Below, one piece after another: positions 23,680-33,062 of a stretch of 64,000 nt of DNA. The position numbers and the translations under genes were made by a program. A model generated the notes under the pieces. That model saw only the letters and a list, made by a program, of their open reading frames with translations, had not been told where the DNA came from and did not search any database. Numbering within the stretch: position 1 is the first letter of the stretch; the number at the start of each line of letters is the position of its first letter. This DNA comes from Brucella grignonensis (GTDB lineage: Bacteria > Pseudomonadota > Alphaproteobacteria > Rhizobiales > Rhizobiaceae): the NCBI RefSeq assembly GCF_002252505.1, contig NZ_NNRL01000157.1, positions 1 to 64,000 on the forward strand, written 5' to 3'.

Positions 23680-24399
23680 ATGAGCCTACATCGGCTCATG
23701 CTTTTCCCAACTCCCCTTGTTACCGGTCGCTTGGAGCGGCGCTATAAAAGATTCCTCGCCGACGTTACTCTCGACGACGGGAGCTTTATTACCGCCTCGG
23801 TTCCCAATACCGGCTCCATGCTCGGCCTGACTGCTCCCGGCTCTCGCGTCTGGTTGAGTGTGTCGGATGCCCCTCACCGCAAATACCCGCATACGCTCCA
23901 GATCGTTGAGGCTGACAACACGCTTGTTGGCGTGAATACAGGTCTGCCCAACAAAATCGCGGAAGAAGCCATTCTATCGGGAATGATTCCCGATTTGAAA
24001 AATTATGGGCTTCTCAAACGCGAACAGAAATATGGTCGTAATTCCCGTATTGATATTCTGCTCGATGAGGGGGATCGGCCTCGTGCCTATGTGGAGGTGA
24101 AGAATGTTCACTTCATTCGCACGCCTACCCTTGCCGAGTTTCCCGATACCGTCACCGCGCGCGGTGCGAAACATCTCGATGAACTCGCTGATGTGGTATC
24201 CGCTGGCTATCGGGGCGTGATGGTGTTTATTATCCAGCGAAGCGATTGCAACAGGTTCAGCATTTCAGGCGATCTCGACGCCGCTTATGCACGTGCATTT
24301 GATCGAGCAAGGGCCGCTGGGGTTGAGGCTTGGGCTATTCGATGCCAAATAACGGAAAACGGCATCGCGGCTGAAACTGTGGTGCCGATAGAGTATTAG
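23680..24399 (+). CDS. sfsA: DNA/RNA nuclease SfsA
   Basis: 239 aa. SfsA family: N-terminal OB-like part with [17 protein letters not shown] and [10 protein letters not shown], then a nuclease core with [24 protein letters not shown] (Asp and ExK metal-binding residues) and [16 protein letters not shown]. First named as a sugar-fermentation stimulation factor; later shown to bind and cut nucleic acids. The TAG stop is shared with the first bases of palindromic repeat R5. Confidence 0.93.
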   Translation: MSLHRLMLFPTPLVTGRLERRYKRFLADVTLDDGSFITASVPNTGSMLGLTAPGSRVWLSVSDAPHRKYPHTLQIVEADNTLVGVNTGLPNKIAEEAILSGMIPDLKNYGLLKREQKYGRNSRIDILLDEGDRPRAYVEVKNVHFIRTPTLAEFPDTVTARGAKHLDELADVVSAGYRGVMVFIIQRSDCNRFSISGDLDAAYARAFDRARAAGVEAWAIRCQITENGIAAETVVPIEY

Positions 24400-24499
24400 A
24401 GCGTATACCGAAAAGTGTAGAACGGTTTTCGGACTAAGATGCGCATCAAAATAAGCGATAGAGCGCCGATCTGATTCTCTCAGATCGAAACACGCTCTG
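24397..24499 (+). repeat. Palindromic repeat (R5)
   Basis: TAGAGCGTATACCGAAAAG ... CGGTTTTCGGACTAAGATGCGC forms the first hairpin; AGAGCGCCGATCTGATT ... AATCAGATCG-type arms (with CTCTCAGATCG here) and CGCTCT form the second. Provides the sfsA stop codon. Confidence 0.8.
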
Positions 24500-24514
24500 G
24501 AAAGACGGATTGAG

Positions 24515-25342
24515 ATGGTGACTTATATCGAAGCGACAAGCGCACCGATGAAATACACGGGGCAGATCAGGCTTTATGGCCCGGATGCCTTTGAAGGTAT
24601 GCGCAAGGTCTGCAACCTCACCGCCCGTTGTCTTGATGCACTCAATGACATTGTAAAGCCTGGTGTTACGACCAACGAGATTGATCGCTTCGTATTCGAA
24701 TTCGGCATGGATCACGGCGCTTTCCCGGCGACATTGAACTATCGCGGCTATACCAAATCAACCTGCACATCGATCAATCACGTCGTCTGCCACGGCATTC
24801 CTGACGATAAACCGTTACGCGAAGGTGATATCGTTAATATCGATGTCACCTATCTGCTTGATGGCTGGCACGGTGACTCAAGCCGCATGTATGCGGTTGG
24901 CGATATCAAACGCGCTGCTGAACGTCTGCTTGAGGTAACATACGAAAGCCTTCTGCGCGGCATTGCTGCGGTCAAGCCTGGTGCTAAAACCGGTGCGATT
25001 GGCGCGGCTATCCAAACTTATGCGGAAGGTGAGCGTTGCTCTGTGGTGCGCGATTTTTGCGGCCATGGCGTCGGCCAGCTTTTCCACGATGCACCGAACA
25101 TTCTGCATTATGGTACTGTCAATGAAGGCGTCGAGATCAAGGAAGGCATGATCTTCACGATCGAACCCATGATCAATCTTGGCAAGCCCGGCGTGAAGGT
25201 TCTGGCCGATGGCTGGACTGCAGTCACACGCGACCGTTCGCTTACTGCTCAATATGAGCATACTGTTGGTGTTACCAAGGACGGCTGTGAAATCTTCACG
25301 CTGTCACCAATGAATGTTTTCGGCCCGCCATCCATGCGGTAA
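24515..25342 (+). CDS. map: Type I methionine aminopeptidase
   Basis: 275 aa. Removes the initiator methionine. Substrate/metal residues are in place: His93 (VCHGIP), Asp110 (VNIDVTY), Asp121 (HGDSSRM), His in [15 protein letters not shown], Glu in FTIEPMIN, and Glu in [11 protein letters not shown]. The N-terminal 25 residues before the catalytic domain are longer than in E. coli. Followed by radC 46 bp later, same strand. Confidence 0.96.
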   Translation: MVTYIEATSAPMKYTGQIRLYGPDAFEGMRKVCNLTARCLDALNDIVKPGVTTNEIDRFVFEFGMDHGAFPATLNYRGYTKSTCTSINHVVCHGIPDDKPLREGDIVNIDVTYLLDGWHGDSSRMYAVGDIKRAAERLLEVTYESLLRGIAAVKPGAKTGAIGAAIQTYAEGERCSVVRDFCGHGVGQLFHDAPNILHYGTVNEGVEIKEGMIFTIEPMINLGKPGVKVLADGWTAVTRDRSLTAQYEHTVGVTKDGCEIFTLSPMNVFGPPSMR

Positions 25343-25388
25343 AAAGTTTTCCATACTGTCTGTCTGTTTCTGCGGGGGTTTAAACAGA

Positions 25389-26138
25389 ATGGCATCAAAC
25401 GACAAAAAACCGGGAAGCATCGACATTCCCGGCTTCAATGAAGGCATACAAATGGCGGCTTCGCTGGAGAAGCCGCACCACTTGGGTCATCGTGACCGGT
25501 TGCGTCAGCGCTTCAAGAACGCTCCCGATGCACTTGCAGATTATGAACTGCTTGAACTGCTTCTTTTCCGGGTCATACCGCGTGCCGATACCAAGCCGCT
25601 CGCAAAGTCTTTACTCACCCGCTTTGGCTCCCTTGCAGAAGTTCTCGGTGCACCAGAAAAGCTGATTGCTGAAACACCTGGTGTCGGCCCTTCCATTGCT
25701 ATGGAACTTAAAATTGTCGAAGCGATTGCCAAACGATCTGCCCGAAGTATGGTGATGGAACGCGAAGTGCTCGGCTCCTGGAGTCAGGTCGTACAATATT
25801 GCACGACAGCGATGGCCTATGAGACGCGCGAGCAATTCCGGGTGCTGTTCCTCGACAAAAAGAACCGCCTCATCGCTGACGAGGTCCAACAACAAGGGAC
25901 TGTCGATCATACCCCGGTCTATCCGCGTGAAGTCGTGCGCCGCGCGCTCGAGCTTTCAGCCACAGCAATTATTGTCGTCCACAATCACCCATCGGGCGAC
26001 CCCACACCATCGCGTGCCGACATCGATATGACCAAGCTTCTGATTGATGCCGCAAAGGCGTTGAGCATTGCCGTGCATGACCACATCATCGTCGGCAAAC
26101 ACGGCCATATTAGCATGCGCGGGCTGAAACTGATTTAG
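25389..26138 (+). CDS. radC: RadC/JAB-domain protein
   Basis: 249 aa. Helix-hairpin-helix TPGVGPSIA (96-104) followed by an MPN/JAB domain with the JAMM metal motif [14 protein letters not shown] (198-211). RadC was once thought to be a repair protein; its biochemical role is unsettled. Start 25389 is chosen over upstream in-frame 25314, which overlaps the map stop. TAG stop is formed by repeat R6. Confidence 0.93.
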   Translation: MASNDKKPGSIDIPGFNEGIQMAASLEKPHHLGHRDRLRQRFKNAPDALADYELLELLLFRVIPRADTKPLAKSLLTRFGSLAEVLGAPEKLIAETPGVGPSIAMELKIVEAIAKRSARSMVMEREVLGSWSQVVQYCTTAMAYETREQFRVLFLDKKNRLIADEVQQQGTVDHTPVYPREVVRRALELSATAIIVVHNHPSGDPTPSRADIDMTKLLIDAAKALSIAVHDHIIVGKHGHISMRGLKLI

Positions 26139-26343
26139 AGCATTTCCAGCAAAAGTGCGAAGCGGTTTTGCGTCGGATAATGCGAAAAAACAAAGAGATA
26201 GAGCATTTCCAATGATTCAAGAAAAACAGGAAATGCTCTAGAGCGCCGGGCGCCCTATTGGGCGCGCAAAGGTCGCTCTAACACTTTAAAATTAGAGCAT
26301 AATTTTACCTTAAACTGATCCAAGTTTAAGGAATTATGCTCTA
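26136..26343 (+). repeat. Compound array of three palindromic modules (R6)
   Basis: Module A (26136-26240) is the intact R3-type repeat with hairpin AGAGCATTTCC ... GGAAATGCTCT. Module B (26239-26280) is AGAGCG ... CGCTCT enclosing GGGCGCCC/GGGCGC arms. Module C (26293-26343) is a 51-bp palindrome TAGAGCATAATT ... CCTTAAAC / GTTTAAGG ... ATTATGCTCTA. Together with the leader this fills most of the 405-bp gap between radC and the Omp gene. Confidence 0.8.
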
Positions 26344-26503
26344 GGTGGTGGATCGTTACCCTTCATTAAGCATATGAACGAAAACGCAGGGCTATCTCTG
26401 CGAATTAGCTCGAATTTTCTTAAATTTGGACACAATCACACGCAACGAAGCAAACAGCTTGAGGGTTGGCCAAGTCACCCCCTCAAAAAACAGTTCAAGC
26501 ATA

Positions 26504-26530
26504 TTTCCCGCCAGCGTTTTTGACGGGAAA
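26504..26530 (+). other. Hairpin in the 5' leader of the Omp gene
   Basis: TTTCCCGCCA and TGACGGGAAA (one mismatch) form a stem just before the SD (TGGAG) and the ATG at 26544. Position suits control of translation or mRNA stability, as is common for outer-membrane protein mRNAs. Confidence 0.45.
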
Positions 26531-26543
26531 ACTGGAGTAGAAA

Positions 26544-27182
26544 ATGTTGAAGCGTTCATACATCGCGGCGGCGTTCGGTGCCGCAATTGTCACCTTTGCT
26601 GGCCCGTCTTTTGCGGCCGATATGATGGGTGGATCCGACTACACCTACAACGAACCCGTTGCATCAGGCCCACATGACTGGTCCGGCAACTATGTTGGTG
26701 CTCAGATTGGCGCTTCTTCGTCCCGCGTTCCGGGCCCATTCACGAACCGCACCGGCTTCCTTGGTGGCGCGGTCGTCGGTAAGAACATGCAGAGTGGCAA
26801 CATCGTTTTCGGTGGTGAGCTGGAAGGTAATTTTGCGGAAGCCGAACACCGCATTGGCCATGGCGGCAGCCTTCAGCAGTCCTGGAACGGCAACGCAAAA
26901 GGCAAGGTCGGCTACGCGTTCGACAAGACCCTCGTTTACGGCACAGCAGGTTACGGCGTAACCAAATTCAAAGCCAAGGACGCAACCACTTCGGCTCCCG
27001 GCTGGGAAGGCGGTGCATTGATTGGTGCGGGCGTCGAGCAGGCAATTTCCGGCCCGATCTCGATTAAAGCCGAATATGATTTCCAGCGCTTCAATGACGT
27101 GAAATCCAAGGTAAACGGCGTTACTCAATACAACAACCTGAAGAATCATTCGATCAAAGCAGGTGTGAACTACCGCTTCTAA
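26544..27182 (+). CDS. Omp25/Omp31-family outer-membrane protein
   Basis: 212 aa. Signal peptide 1-24 (cleavage AFA-like at FAAD), then an eight-stranded beta-barrel: WSGNYVGAQIGASSS, GGAVVGKNMQSGNIVFGGELEGNF, GKVGYAFDKTLVYGTAGYGVTKF, ending in SIKAGVNYRF with the C-terminal Phe of outer-membrane barrels. Closest in kind to the Brucella Omp25/Omp31 surface antigens; which paralogue cannot be fixed by eye. Own terminator follows. Confidence 0.9.
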   Translation: MLKRSYIAAAFGAAIVTFAGPSFAADMMGGSDYTYNEPVASGPHDWSGNYVGAQIGASSSRVPGPFTNRTGFLGGAVVGKNMQSGNIVFGGELEGNFAEAEHRIGHGGSLQQSWNGNAKGKVGYAFDKTLVYGTAGYGVTKFKAKDATTSAPGWEGGALIGAGVEQAISGPISIKAEYDFQRFNDVKSKVNGVTQYNNLKNHSIKAGVNYRF

Positions 27183-27237
27183 TATCGTTCAGGCGGAGTT
27201 CATTCCGTTTAAGCATCGCTATATGCAATTTTTGCAT

Positions 27238-27266
27238 AAAAGGCTGCACTCCCCGTGCAGCCTTTT
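27238..27266 (+). terminator. Intrinsic terminator of the Omp gene
   Basis: AAAGGCTGCAC, loop TCCCC, GTGCAGCCTTT, then TGTTTTTG. Fifty-six bp after the stop codon. Confidence 0.9.
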
Positions 27267-27317
27267 GTTTTTGCACCGTTTCCCAATCGAGAAATACCAC
27301 CTTCGATAGCAGAGAGC

Positions 27318-27347
27318 TTGACTCTTTTAGCGGGCAACATCTTATAT
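27318..27347 (+). promoter_or_regulatory. Promoter of the dipeptidase / peptide-ABC operon
   Basis: TTGACT (27318-27323), 18-bp spacer, TTATAT (27342-27347). Predicted leader about 120 nt before the dipeptidase start. It lies just after the Omp terminator. Confidence 0.55.
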
Positions 27348-27477
27348 ATCACGAGTTCGAGTGGGGCGCTCATCATCCGCAATTCTAAATTGAATTCCGT
27401 TTGCTTCGACACCCTGTTGCGGGCAGACTTTCAATTGAGCGGCAAGGTGTACCCAGCCGTTCAGCTAGGAATGGAAA

Positions 27478-28536
27478 ATGCAGCGCGTTTTTGACGGACA
27501 CAATGATGTCCTTCTGCGTCTTTGGGAAAACCAGCGTAATGGCGGTGACCCGATCAAAGAATTCATCGACGGCACAAAGATTGGTCACATCGATCTGCCC
27601 CGGTCGCTAAAGGGCGGTCTGGCTGGCGGTATCTGTGCGATCTATATTCCATCAGGCCATCATATCGAACTCGGCAAGGCCGATGAAAATGGCCACTATG
27701 AAACGCCGCTTTCACAGCCACTAGAGCGCGCTCCATCGCTGGACATTGCCCTTGAGTTTGCCTCGTTGGCGTTGCGCCTCGAAGAAGCTGGCGGTTGGAA
27801 GCTTTGCCGTAACGGTAAAGAGCTGGATGAAACGCTTAACAGCGACACATTCGCCGCTGTACTGCATATGGAAGGCTGCGAAGCCATCGATGCAGATCTT
27901 GCAGCCCTCGACGTTTTCTATGCTGCCGGTCTGCGCTCGCTCGGCCCTGTCTGGAGCCGGAACAATATTTTTGCGCACGGCGTGCCATTTGCCTACCCAA
28001 TGAGCCCCGATACCGGCCCCGGCCTTACTGAAGCGGGCAAGAGACTCGTTAAGGAATGCAATCGCAAAGGCATTCTGATCGATCTTGCACATATCACGGA
28101 AAAAGGCTTCTGGGACGTCGCTAAACTGAGCGATCAGCCATTAATTGCAAGTCATTCAAACGCACACGCCCTCACTCCTGTTGCGCGGAATCTAACCGAC
28201 CGTCAGCTTGATGCAATCCGCGAAAGTAAAGGTCTTGCTGGCCTCAACTATGCGACCACCATGCTACGCAGCGATGGCAAAGAGAATGCCAACACACCGC
28301 TTTCGGATATGGTTCGCCACGTTGACTATATGGTCGAGCGCATGGGCATTGATTGCCTAGCACTTGGCTCCGACTACGACGGCGCAACCATTCCGAATGA
28401 AATCGGTGATGCTGCCGGTACGCAGAATCTCGTCACTGCACTACGCGATGCAGGTTATAGTGAGCAAGAACTCGCGAAGCTCTGCCGCGAAAACTGGATA
28501 AGGGTATTGAAACAGGCTTGGCACGAAGCAGCCTGA
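27478..28536 (+). CDS. Membrane-dipeptidase-like peptidase M19
   Basis: 352 aa zinc dipeptidase (renal dipeptidase family). Metal ligands: DGHNDVL (His8, Asp10), Glu in LHMEGCEAI, His in DLAHITEKG and in IASHSNAHAL, plus RNLTDRQLDAI and GSDYDGA near the C-terminus. No signal peptide, so cytoplasmic. It is the first gene of a five-gene unit with a peptide ABC transporter, so imported dipeptides are its likely substrates; some M19 members act on D-residue dipeptides. Confidence 0.93.
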   Translation: MQRVFDGHNDVLLRLWENQRNGGDPIKEFIDGTKIGHIDLPRSLKGGLAGGICAIYIPSGHHIELGKADENGHYETPLSQPLERAPSLDIALEFASLALRLEEAGGWKLCRNGKELDETLNSDTFAAVLHMEGCEAIDADLAALDVFYAAGLRSLGPVWSRNNIFAHGVPFAYPMSPDTGPGLTEAGKRLVKECNRKGILIDLAHITEKGFWDVAKLSDQPLIASHSNAHALTPVARNLTDRQLDAIRESKGLAGLNYATTMLRSDGKENANTPLSDMVRHVDYMVERMGIDCLALGSDYDGATIPNEIGDAAGTQNLVTALRDAGYSEQELAKLCRENWIRVLKQAWHEAA

Positions 28537-28583
28537 TCAATCGATAACAAAATCCCAAACAAAATCAACGAAAGGGAACTAAA

Positions 28584-30215
28584 ATGATACATTTCGGACG
28601 TTTTCGTATTCTTGCAGCCGGCGCAGCTCTTGCTGCAGTTATGGCTGCCAATCCAGCTTTGTCGGCAACACCTGCCGATACGCTTGTTCAAGCTTGGGCT
28701 ATTGATGACACCATCACGCTCGACCCAGCTGAATCCTTTGAGCTGACGCCAGCAGAATTCATCGGTAACGCCTATGACATGCTGGTGCGTCTCGACATCA
28801 ACGACACATCCAAAGTTGTGCCGGGCGTTGCTGAAAGCTGGACCACTTCGGATGATGGCCTCACCTACACATTCAAGATGAAGCCGGGCATCAAGTTCGC
28901 TTCCGGCAATCCACTGACTGCAAAAGACGTGGCTTATTCGTTCGAACGCGCTGTGCGCCTCGACAAGAGCCCGGCCTTCATTCTAACCCAGTTCGGTCTC
29001 AATGGTGAAAATGTCACGGAAAATGCCAAGGCAGTTGACGATGCCACTTTCGTTCTGAAGGTCGACAAGGCTTATGCTCCAAGCTTCGTATTGAACTGCC
29101 TCACCGCCACCATTGGCGCTGTTGTCGACCAGAAGCTGCTCGAAGAGCATTCCGTAAAGGTTACACCAACCGACGATTATAAGTACGACACTGATTATGC
29201 GGCAGCATGGCTTAAGACTGGCTATGCAGGTTCGGGCCCATTCAAGATCCGCGACTGGCGCGCGAACGAAGTTGTCGTTCTGGAACGCAACGACAATTAC
29301 TATGGCGAAAAGCCGAAGCTTGCCCGCGTGTTCTATCGTCACGTCAAGGAAAGCGCGACCCAGCGCCTGATGCTTGAATCGGGTGACGTCGATGTGGCGC
29401 GCAATCTCGAACCGGGCGATCTGGAGGCCGTTCAGAAGAACAAGGATCTGGCTGTCGCCAGTGCTCCGAAGGGCACCGTTTATTACATTTCGCTCAACCA
29501 GAAAAACCCGAACCTGGCCAAGCCCGAAGTTCGCGAAGCCTTCAAGTATCTGGTTGACTACGATGCGATCGGCGCAACCTTGATCAAGGGCATTGGCGAA
29601 GTTCGCCAGACCTATCAGGCAAAGGGTGTTCTCGGCGCTCTCGACGCCAATCCGTACAAGCTCGACGTTGAAAAGGCGAAGGAACTACTCGAAAAGGCGG
29701 GTCTTAAGGACGGCCTCTCGATCACCTTCGACGTTCGCAACACGCAGCCTGTCACCGGCATTGCTGAATCCTTCCAGCAATCCGCGGCCAAAGCTGGCAT
29801 CAAGATCGAGATTATTCCGGGTGATGGCAAGCAGACACTGACCAAGTATCGTGCACGTAACCACGATCTCTATATCGGTCAGTGGGGCATGGACTATTGG
29901 GATCCAAACTCCAATGCTGAAGCCTTCACGTCAAACCCGGACAATGGTGACGATGCTTCCAACAAGACACTTGCATGGCGCAATGCTTGGGACATTCCAG
30001 CGCTGACCGAAGAAACCAAGTCTGCACTTCTGGAGCGCGACAACGACAAACGTGCCGCGATCTATCAGAAGCTTCAGCAGGAAGCTCTTGATCAGAGCCC
30101 ATTCGTGATGTTGTTCCAGCAGACCGAAGTTGCTGGCATTCGTGGCGGTGTGAAGGGTTACAAGCTCGGCCCAACATTCGACTCGAACTTCCTCGCACCG
30201 ATCAGCAAAGACTGA
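28584..30215 (+). CDS. Peptide ABC transporter substrate-binding protein (SBP_bac_5)
   Basis: 543 aa with signal peptide (1-28). DppA/OppA-type fold: AESFELTPAEFIGNAYDMLVR, VPGVAESWTTSDDGLTYTFKM, LTAKDVAYSFERAV, and the C-terminal QQEALDQSPFVMLFQQ. Periplasmic binding of peptides or related molecules; specificity unknown. Second gene of the operon. Confidence 0.92.
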   Translation: MIHFGRFRILAAGAALAAVMAANPALSATPADTLVQAWAIDDTITLDPAESFELTPAEFIGNAYDMLVRLDINDTSKVVPGVAESWTTSDDGLTYTFKMKPGIKFASGNPLTAKDVAYSFERAVRLDKSPAFILTQFGLNGENVTENAKAVDDATFVLKVDKAYAPSFVLNCLTATIGAVVDQKLLEEHSVKVTPTDDYKYDTDYAAAWLKTGYAGSGPFKIRDWRANEVVVLERNDNYYGEKPKLARVFYRHVKESATQRLMLESGDVDVARNLEPGDLEAVQKNKDLAVASAPKGTVYYISLNQKNPNLAKPEVREAFKYLVDYDAIGATLIKGIGEVRQTYQAKGVLGALDANPYKLDVEKAKELLEKAGLKDGLSITFDVRNTQPVTGIAESFQQSAAKAGIKIEIIPGDGKQTLTKYRARNHDLYIGQWGMDYWDPNSNAEAFTSNPDNGDDASNKTLAWRNAWDIPALTEETKSALLERDNDKRAAIYQKLQQEALDQSPFVMLFQQTEVAGIRGGVKGYKLGPTFDSNFLAPISKD

Positions 30216-30235
30216 TCTGAAGAACGGTCAGACAA

Positions 30236-31303
30236 TTGAACACGACAACAACTGCAACTAAAACGAGGAGCGCCCGACGGCGCTCCTCTTCCATCGCTTT
30301 GGCGATCGCCAGCTTTCTGGTGATCGTAGCAACAACTTATCTTGGCCTTCTGGCCGTTACATTCTTCATCGGGCGCGTTGTCCCGATTGATCCTGTTCTG
30401 GCAATCGTCGGCGATCGCGCACCTGCGCATGTTGTTGAACGTGTGCGTCAGGAAATGGGCTTCAACCTGCCCTATTACCAGCAGTTTTACCTCTATGTGA
30501 AAGGTGTGCTGCAAGGCGACTTCGGAACATCTGTTCTGACCACAAACCCGGTCATGACCGATATTCGCCGCGTTTTCCCGGCGACCATGGAGCTTGCAAC
30601 CATCGGCACCCTCATCGGCGCGCTGTTTGGTATTCCACTGGGCGTTTTGGCGGCAGTCAAGCGTGGCAGCATTATCGATCAGATCGTGCGGATCATCGGC
30701 CTTATCGGTTATTCGGTTCCAATTTTCTGGCTCGGCATGCTTGCCTTGCTGATTTTCTATGCCCGCCTTGGCTGGACGTCAGGCCCCGGCCGTATCGACA
30801 TCACCTTTGAATATACGTTTACGCCGATTACTGGATTTTACGTAATCGACGCTATCATTCAGCGCGATTGGGAAGCCCTGCGCAACATCATCTCGCACCT
30901 TGTTCTGCCGTCAGCCCTGCTTGGCTATTTCAGCCTTGCCTATATCAGCCGCATGACACGCTCATTCATGCTCAATGAGCTTGAGCAGGAATATATCATT
31001 GCAGCCCGCGCCAAGGGCATTTCCGAAACACGGATCATCTGGGGCCATGCTCTGCGGAATGCAGCCGTGCCGCTCGTGACTGTGATTGTGCTTTCCTATG
31101 CTGGCCTGCTTGAAGGTTCGGTTCTGACCGAAACGATCTTTGCGTGGCCCGGCCTTGGTCTTTACATCACCAACTCGCTGCAAAACGCCGATATGAATGC
31201 CGTTCTGGGTGGTACGATTATCATCGGTTCGGTCTTTATCGCGCTCAACCTTGTGTCCGATCTCCTGTATCGGCTCCTTGATCCGAGGACGCGCGTAAGA
31301 TGA
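30236..31303 (+). CDS. Peptide ABC transporter permease (DppB-like)
   Basis: 355 aa, six predicted TM segments; the EAA loop ILAARAKGISETRIIWGHALRNAAVPLVT-like region (IIAARAKGISETRIIW) contacts the ATPase. N-terminal ~20 residues are Thr/Arg-rich. Start is TTG at 30236 with GAAG upstream; no ATG is available before the first TM segment. Overlaps the next permease by 4 bp. Confidence 0.9.
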   Translation: MNTTTTATKTRSARRRSSSIALAIASFLVIVATTYLGLLAVTFFIGRVVPIDPVLAIVGDRAPAHVVERVRQEMGFNLPYYQQFYLYVKGVLQGDFGTSVLTTNPVMTDIRRVFPATMELATIGTLIGALFGIPLGVLAAVKRGSIIDQIVRIIGLIGYSVPIFWLGMLALLIFYARLGWTSGPGRIDITFEYTFTPITGFYVIDAIIQRDWEALRNIISHLVLPSALLGYFSLAYISRMTRSFMLNELEQEYIIAARAKGISETRIIWGHALRNAAVPLVTVIVLSYAGLLEGSVLTETIFAWPGLGLYITNSLQNADMNAVLGGTIIIGSVFIALNLVSDLLYRLLDPRTRVR

Positions 31304-32232
31304 GTCAAATGACAGACACTTCAAATCTTTCATGGCGCGAATGGCTACTTTCCGAGCGTCCACAGTCTCGCATGCAAGCCCGCATGGGCCGCTCCTACAT
31401 GATCTGGCGTCGTTTCACCGCGAACAAACTCGCTGTCATCGGCTTACTGATTATCGTCGCGCTGGTTCTCGTCGCAGCTTTTGCAAATGTGCTCGCACCG
31501 CATTCGCCGACGCAAGGTGATCTCGCCAATGCGCGTCTCCTGCCGCCCGGCACGCCGGGTTATCTGCTTGGTACTGACGATCAGGGGCGTGATATTCTCT
31601 CTCGTCTGATTTTCGGTTCTCGCATCACGCTTTATGTGGTGCTGCTGGTTGCCGTCATTGCAGCGCCCATCGGCCTTTTGGTCGGTACGGTTGCAGGCTA
31701 TGCAGGCGGCTGGCTCGACGCCGTTCTGATGCGCATAACCGATATTTTCCTTGCTTTCCCAAAGCTTATCTTGGCGCTCGCCTTCGTTGCAGCATTGGGA
31801 CCGGGCATTGAAAACGCCATCATTGCAATCGCGATCACCTCATGGCCGCCTTATGCACGTATCGCTCGTGCAGAAACGCTGACGGTGCGCAATTCCGATT
31901 ACATCTCCGCTGTTCGTCTGATGGGGGCCTCGCCTTTCCGCATCGTTCTGCGCCACATCATGCCGCTCTGTACCTCTTCGCTGATCGTTCGTGTGACGCT
32001 CGATATGGCAGGCATCATCCTGACCGCGGCAGGCCTCGGCTTTCTTGGTCTCGGTGCACAGCCGCCATTGCCAGAATGGGGTGCAATGATTGCATCGGGT
32101 CGCCGGTTCATCCTCGACCAGTGGTGGGTTGCGGCCATGCCGGGTATCGCGATCCTCATCGTCAGCCTTGGCTTCAACTTCCTCGGCGATGGCCTGCGCG
32201 ATGCACTCGATCCGCGGGGTAACAACCAATGA
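31300..32232 (+). CDS. Peptide ABC transporter permease (DppC-like)
   Basis: 310 aa with the DppC N-terminal pattern (SYMIWRRFTANKLAVIGLLIIV), DDQGRDILSRLIFGSR and the EAA loop SAVRLMGASPFRIVLRHIMP. Six TM segments. ATG overlaps the DppB-like stop (ATGA), and its own end overlaps the ATPase gene in the same way. Confidence 0.92.
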   Translation: MSQMTDTSNLSWREWLLSERPQSRMQARMGRSYMIWRRFTANKLAVIGLLIIVALVLVAAFANVLAPHSPTQGDLANARLLPPGTPGYLLGTDDQGRDILSRLIFGSRITLYVVLLVAVIAAPIGLLVGTVAGYAGGWLDAVLMRITDIFLAFPKLILALAFVAALGPGIENAIIAIAITSWPPYARIARAETLTVRNSDYISAVRLMGASPFRIVLRHIMPLCTSSLIVRVTLDMAGIILTAAGLGFLGLGAQPPLPEWGAMIASGRRFILDQWWVAAMPGIAILIVSLGFNFLGDGLRDALDPRGNNQ

Positions 32233-33062
32233 AGCCACTGCTGACAGTTGATGACCTCCGCGTCACCTTCCCCACCCGTACCGGCGCTATTGAAGCCGTG
32301 CGCGGCGTAAGCTTTACGCTTGGCCGCGAACGTCTAGGCATCGTTGGTGAATCCGGCTCAGGCAAATCACAGACCGGACGCGCTATCATGGGGTTGACGC
32401 CTCCGCACGCGCAGATCACCGCGAAGACATTGCAGTTCGACGGTATCGATCTGCTGAACATCTCTGCACGTGAGCGTCGCGCATTGCGCGGCGGTCGCGT
32501 CGCCATGGTGCTTCAGGACCCGAAATACTCGCTCAATCCTGTCATGACTATCGGCAGACAAGTTGCCGAGACTCTCAAGGCTCACGGTAAGTATAGCAGC
32601 GGTGAAATTCGCAAGCGTTCGATCTCGATGCTTGAAGCCGTACAAATTCGTGATGCTGAGCGCGTGATGAAGCTCTATCCGCATGAAGTGTCGGGCGGTA
32701 TGGGGCAGCGCGTGATGATCGCCATGATGCTCGTTGCAGAACCTGAATTGCTGATTGCCGATGAACCGACATCAGCACTCGACGTGACGGTTCAGCTCGA
32801 AGTGCTTGGCATTCTCGACAAGCTGGTGGCGGAACGCGGCATGGGGCTGATTTTCATCAGCCACGATCTGCGTCTCGTGTCATCCTTCTGCGACCGCGTT
32901 ATCGTCATGTATGCAGGTAAGATCGTTGAAGAAATTGCGGCAAGCGATCTCGCCAATGCGAAACACCCCTATACGCAAGGACTGCTGAATTGCATGCCCA
33001 AGATCGGAGCGGATCAACATCCCCTGCCCACCTTGCAGCGTCAGGAGGCATGGCGGCTATGA
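32229..33062 (+). CDS. Peptide ABC transporter ATP-binding protein (DppD-like, short)
   Basis: 277 aa. Walker A GESGSGKSQ (40-48), Q-loop LQDPKYSLNP, signature VSGGMGQRVMIAMML, Walker B LLIADEPTSALD, H-loop FISHDL. Shorter than typical DppD (~325 aa): the C-terminal oligopeptide-type extension (oligo_HPY with its Cys cluster) is cut to about 25 residues. Four-bp overlaps on both sides. Confidence 0.92.
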   Translation: MKPLLTVDDLRVTFPTRTGAIEAVRGVSFTLGRERLGIVGESGSGKSQTGRAIMGLTPPHAQITAKTLQFDGIDLLNISARERRALRGGRVAMVLQDPKYSLNPVMTIGRQVAETLKAHGKYSSGEIRKRSISMLEAVQIRDAERVMKLYPHEVSGGMGQRVMIAMMLVAEPELLIADEPTSALDVTVQLEVLGILDKLVAERGMGLIFISHDLRLVSSFCDRVIVMYAGKIVEEIAASDLANAKHPYTQGLLNCMPKIGADQHPLPTLQRQEAWRL

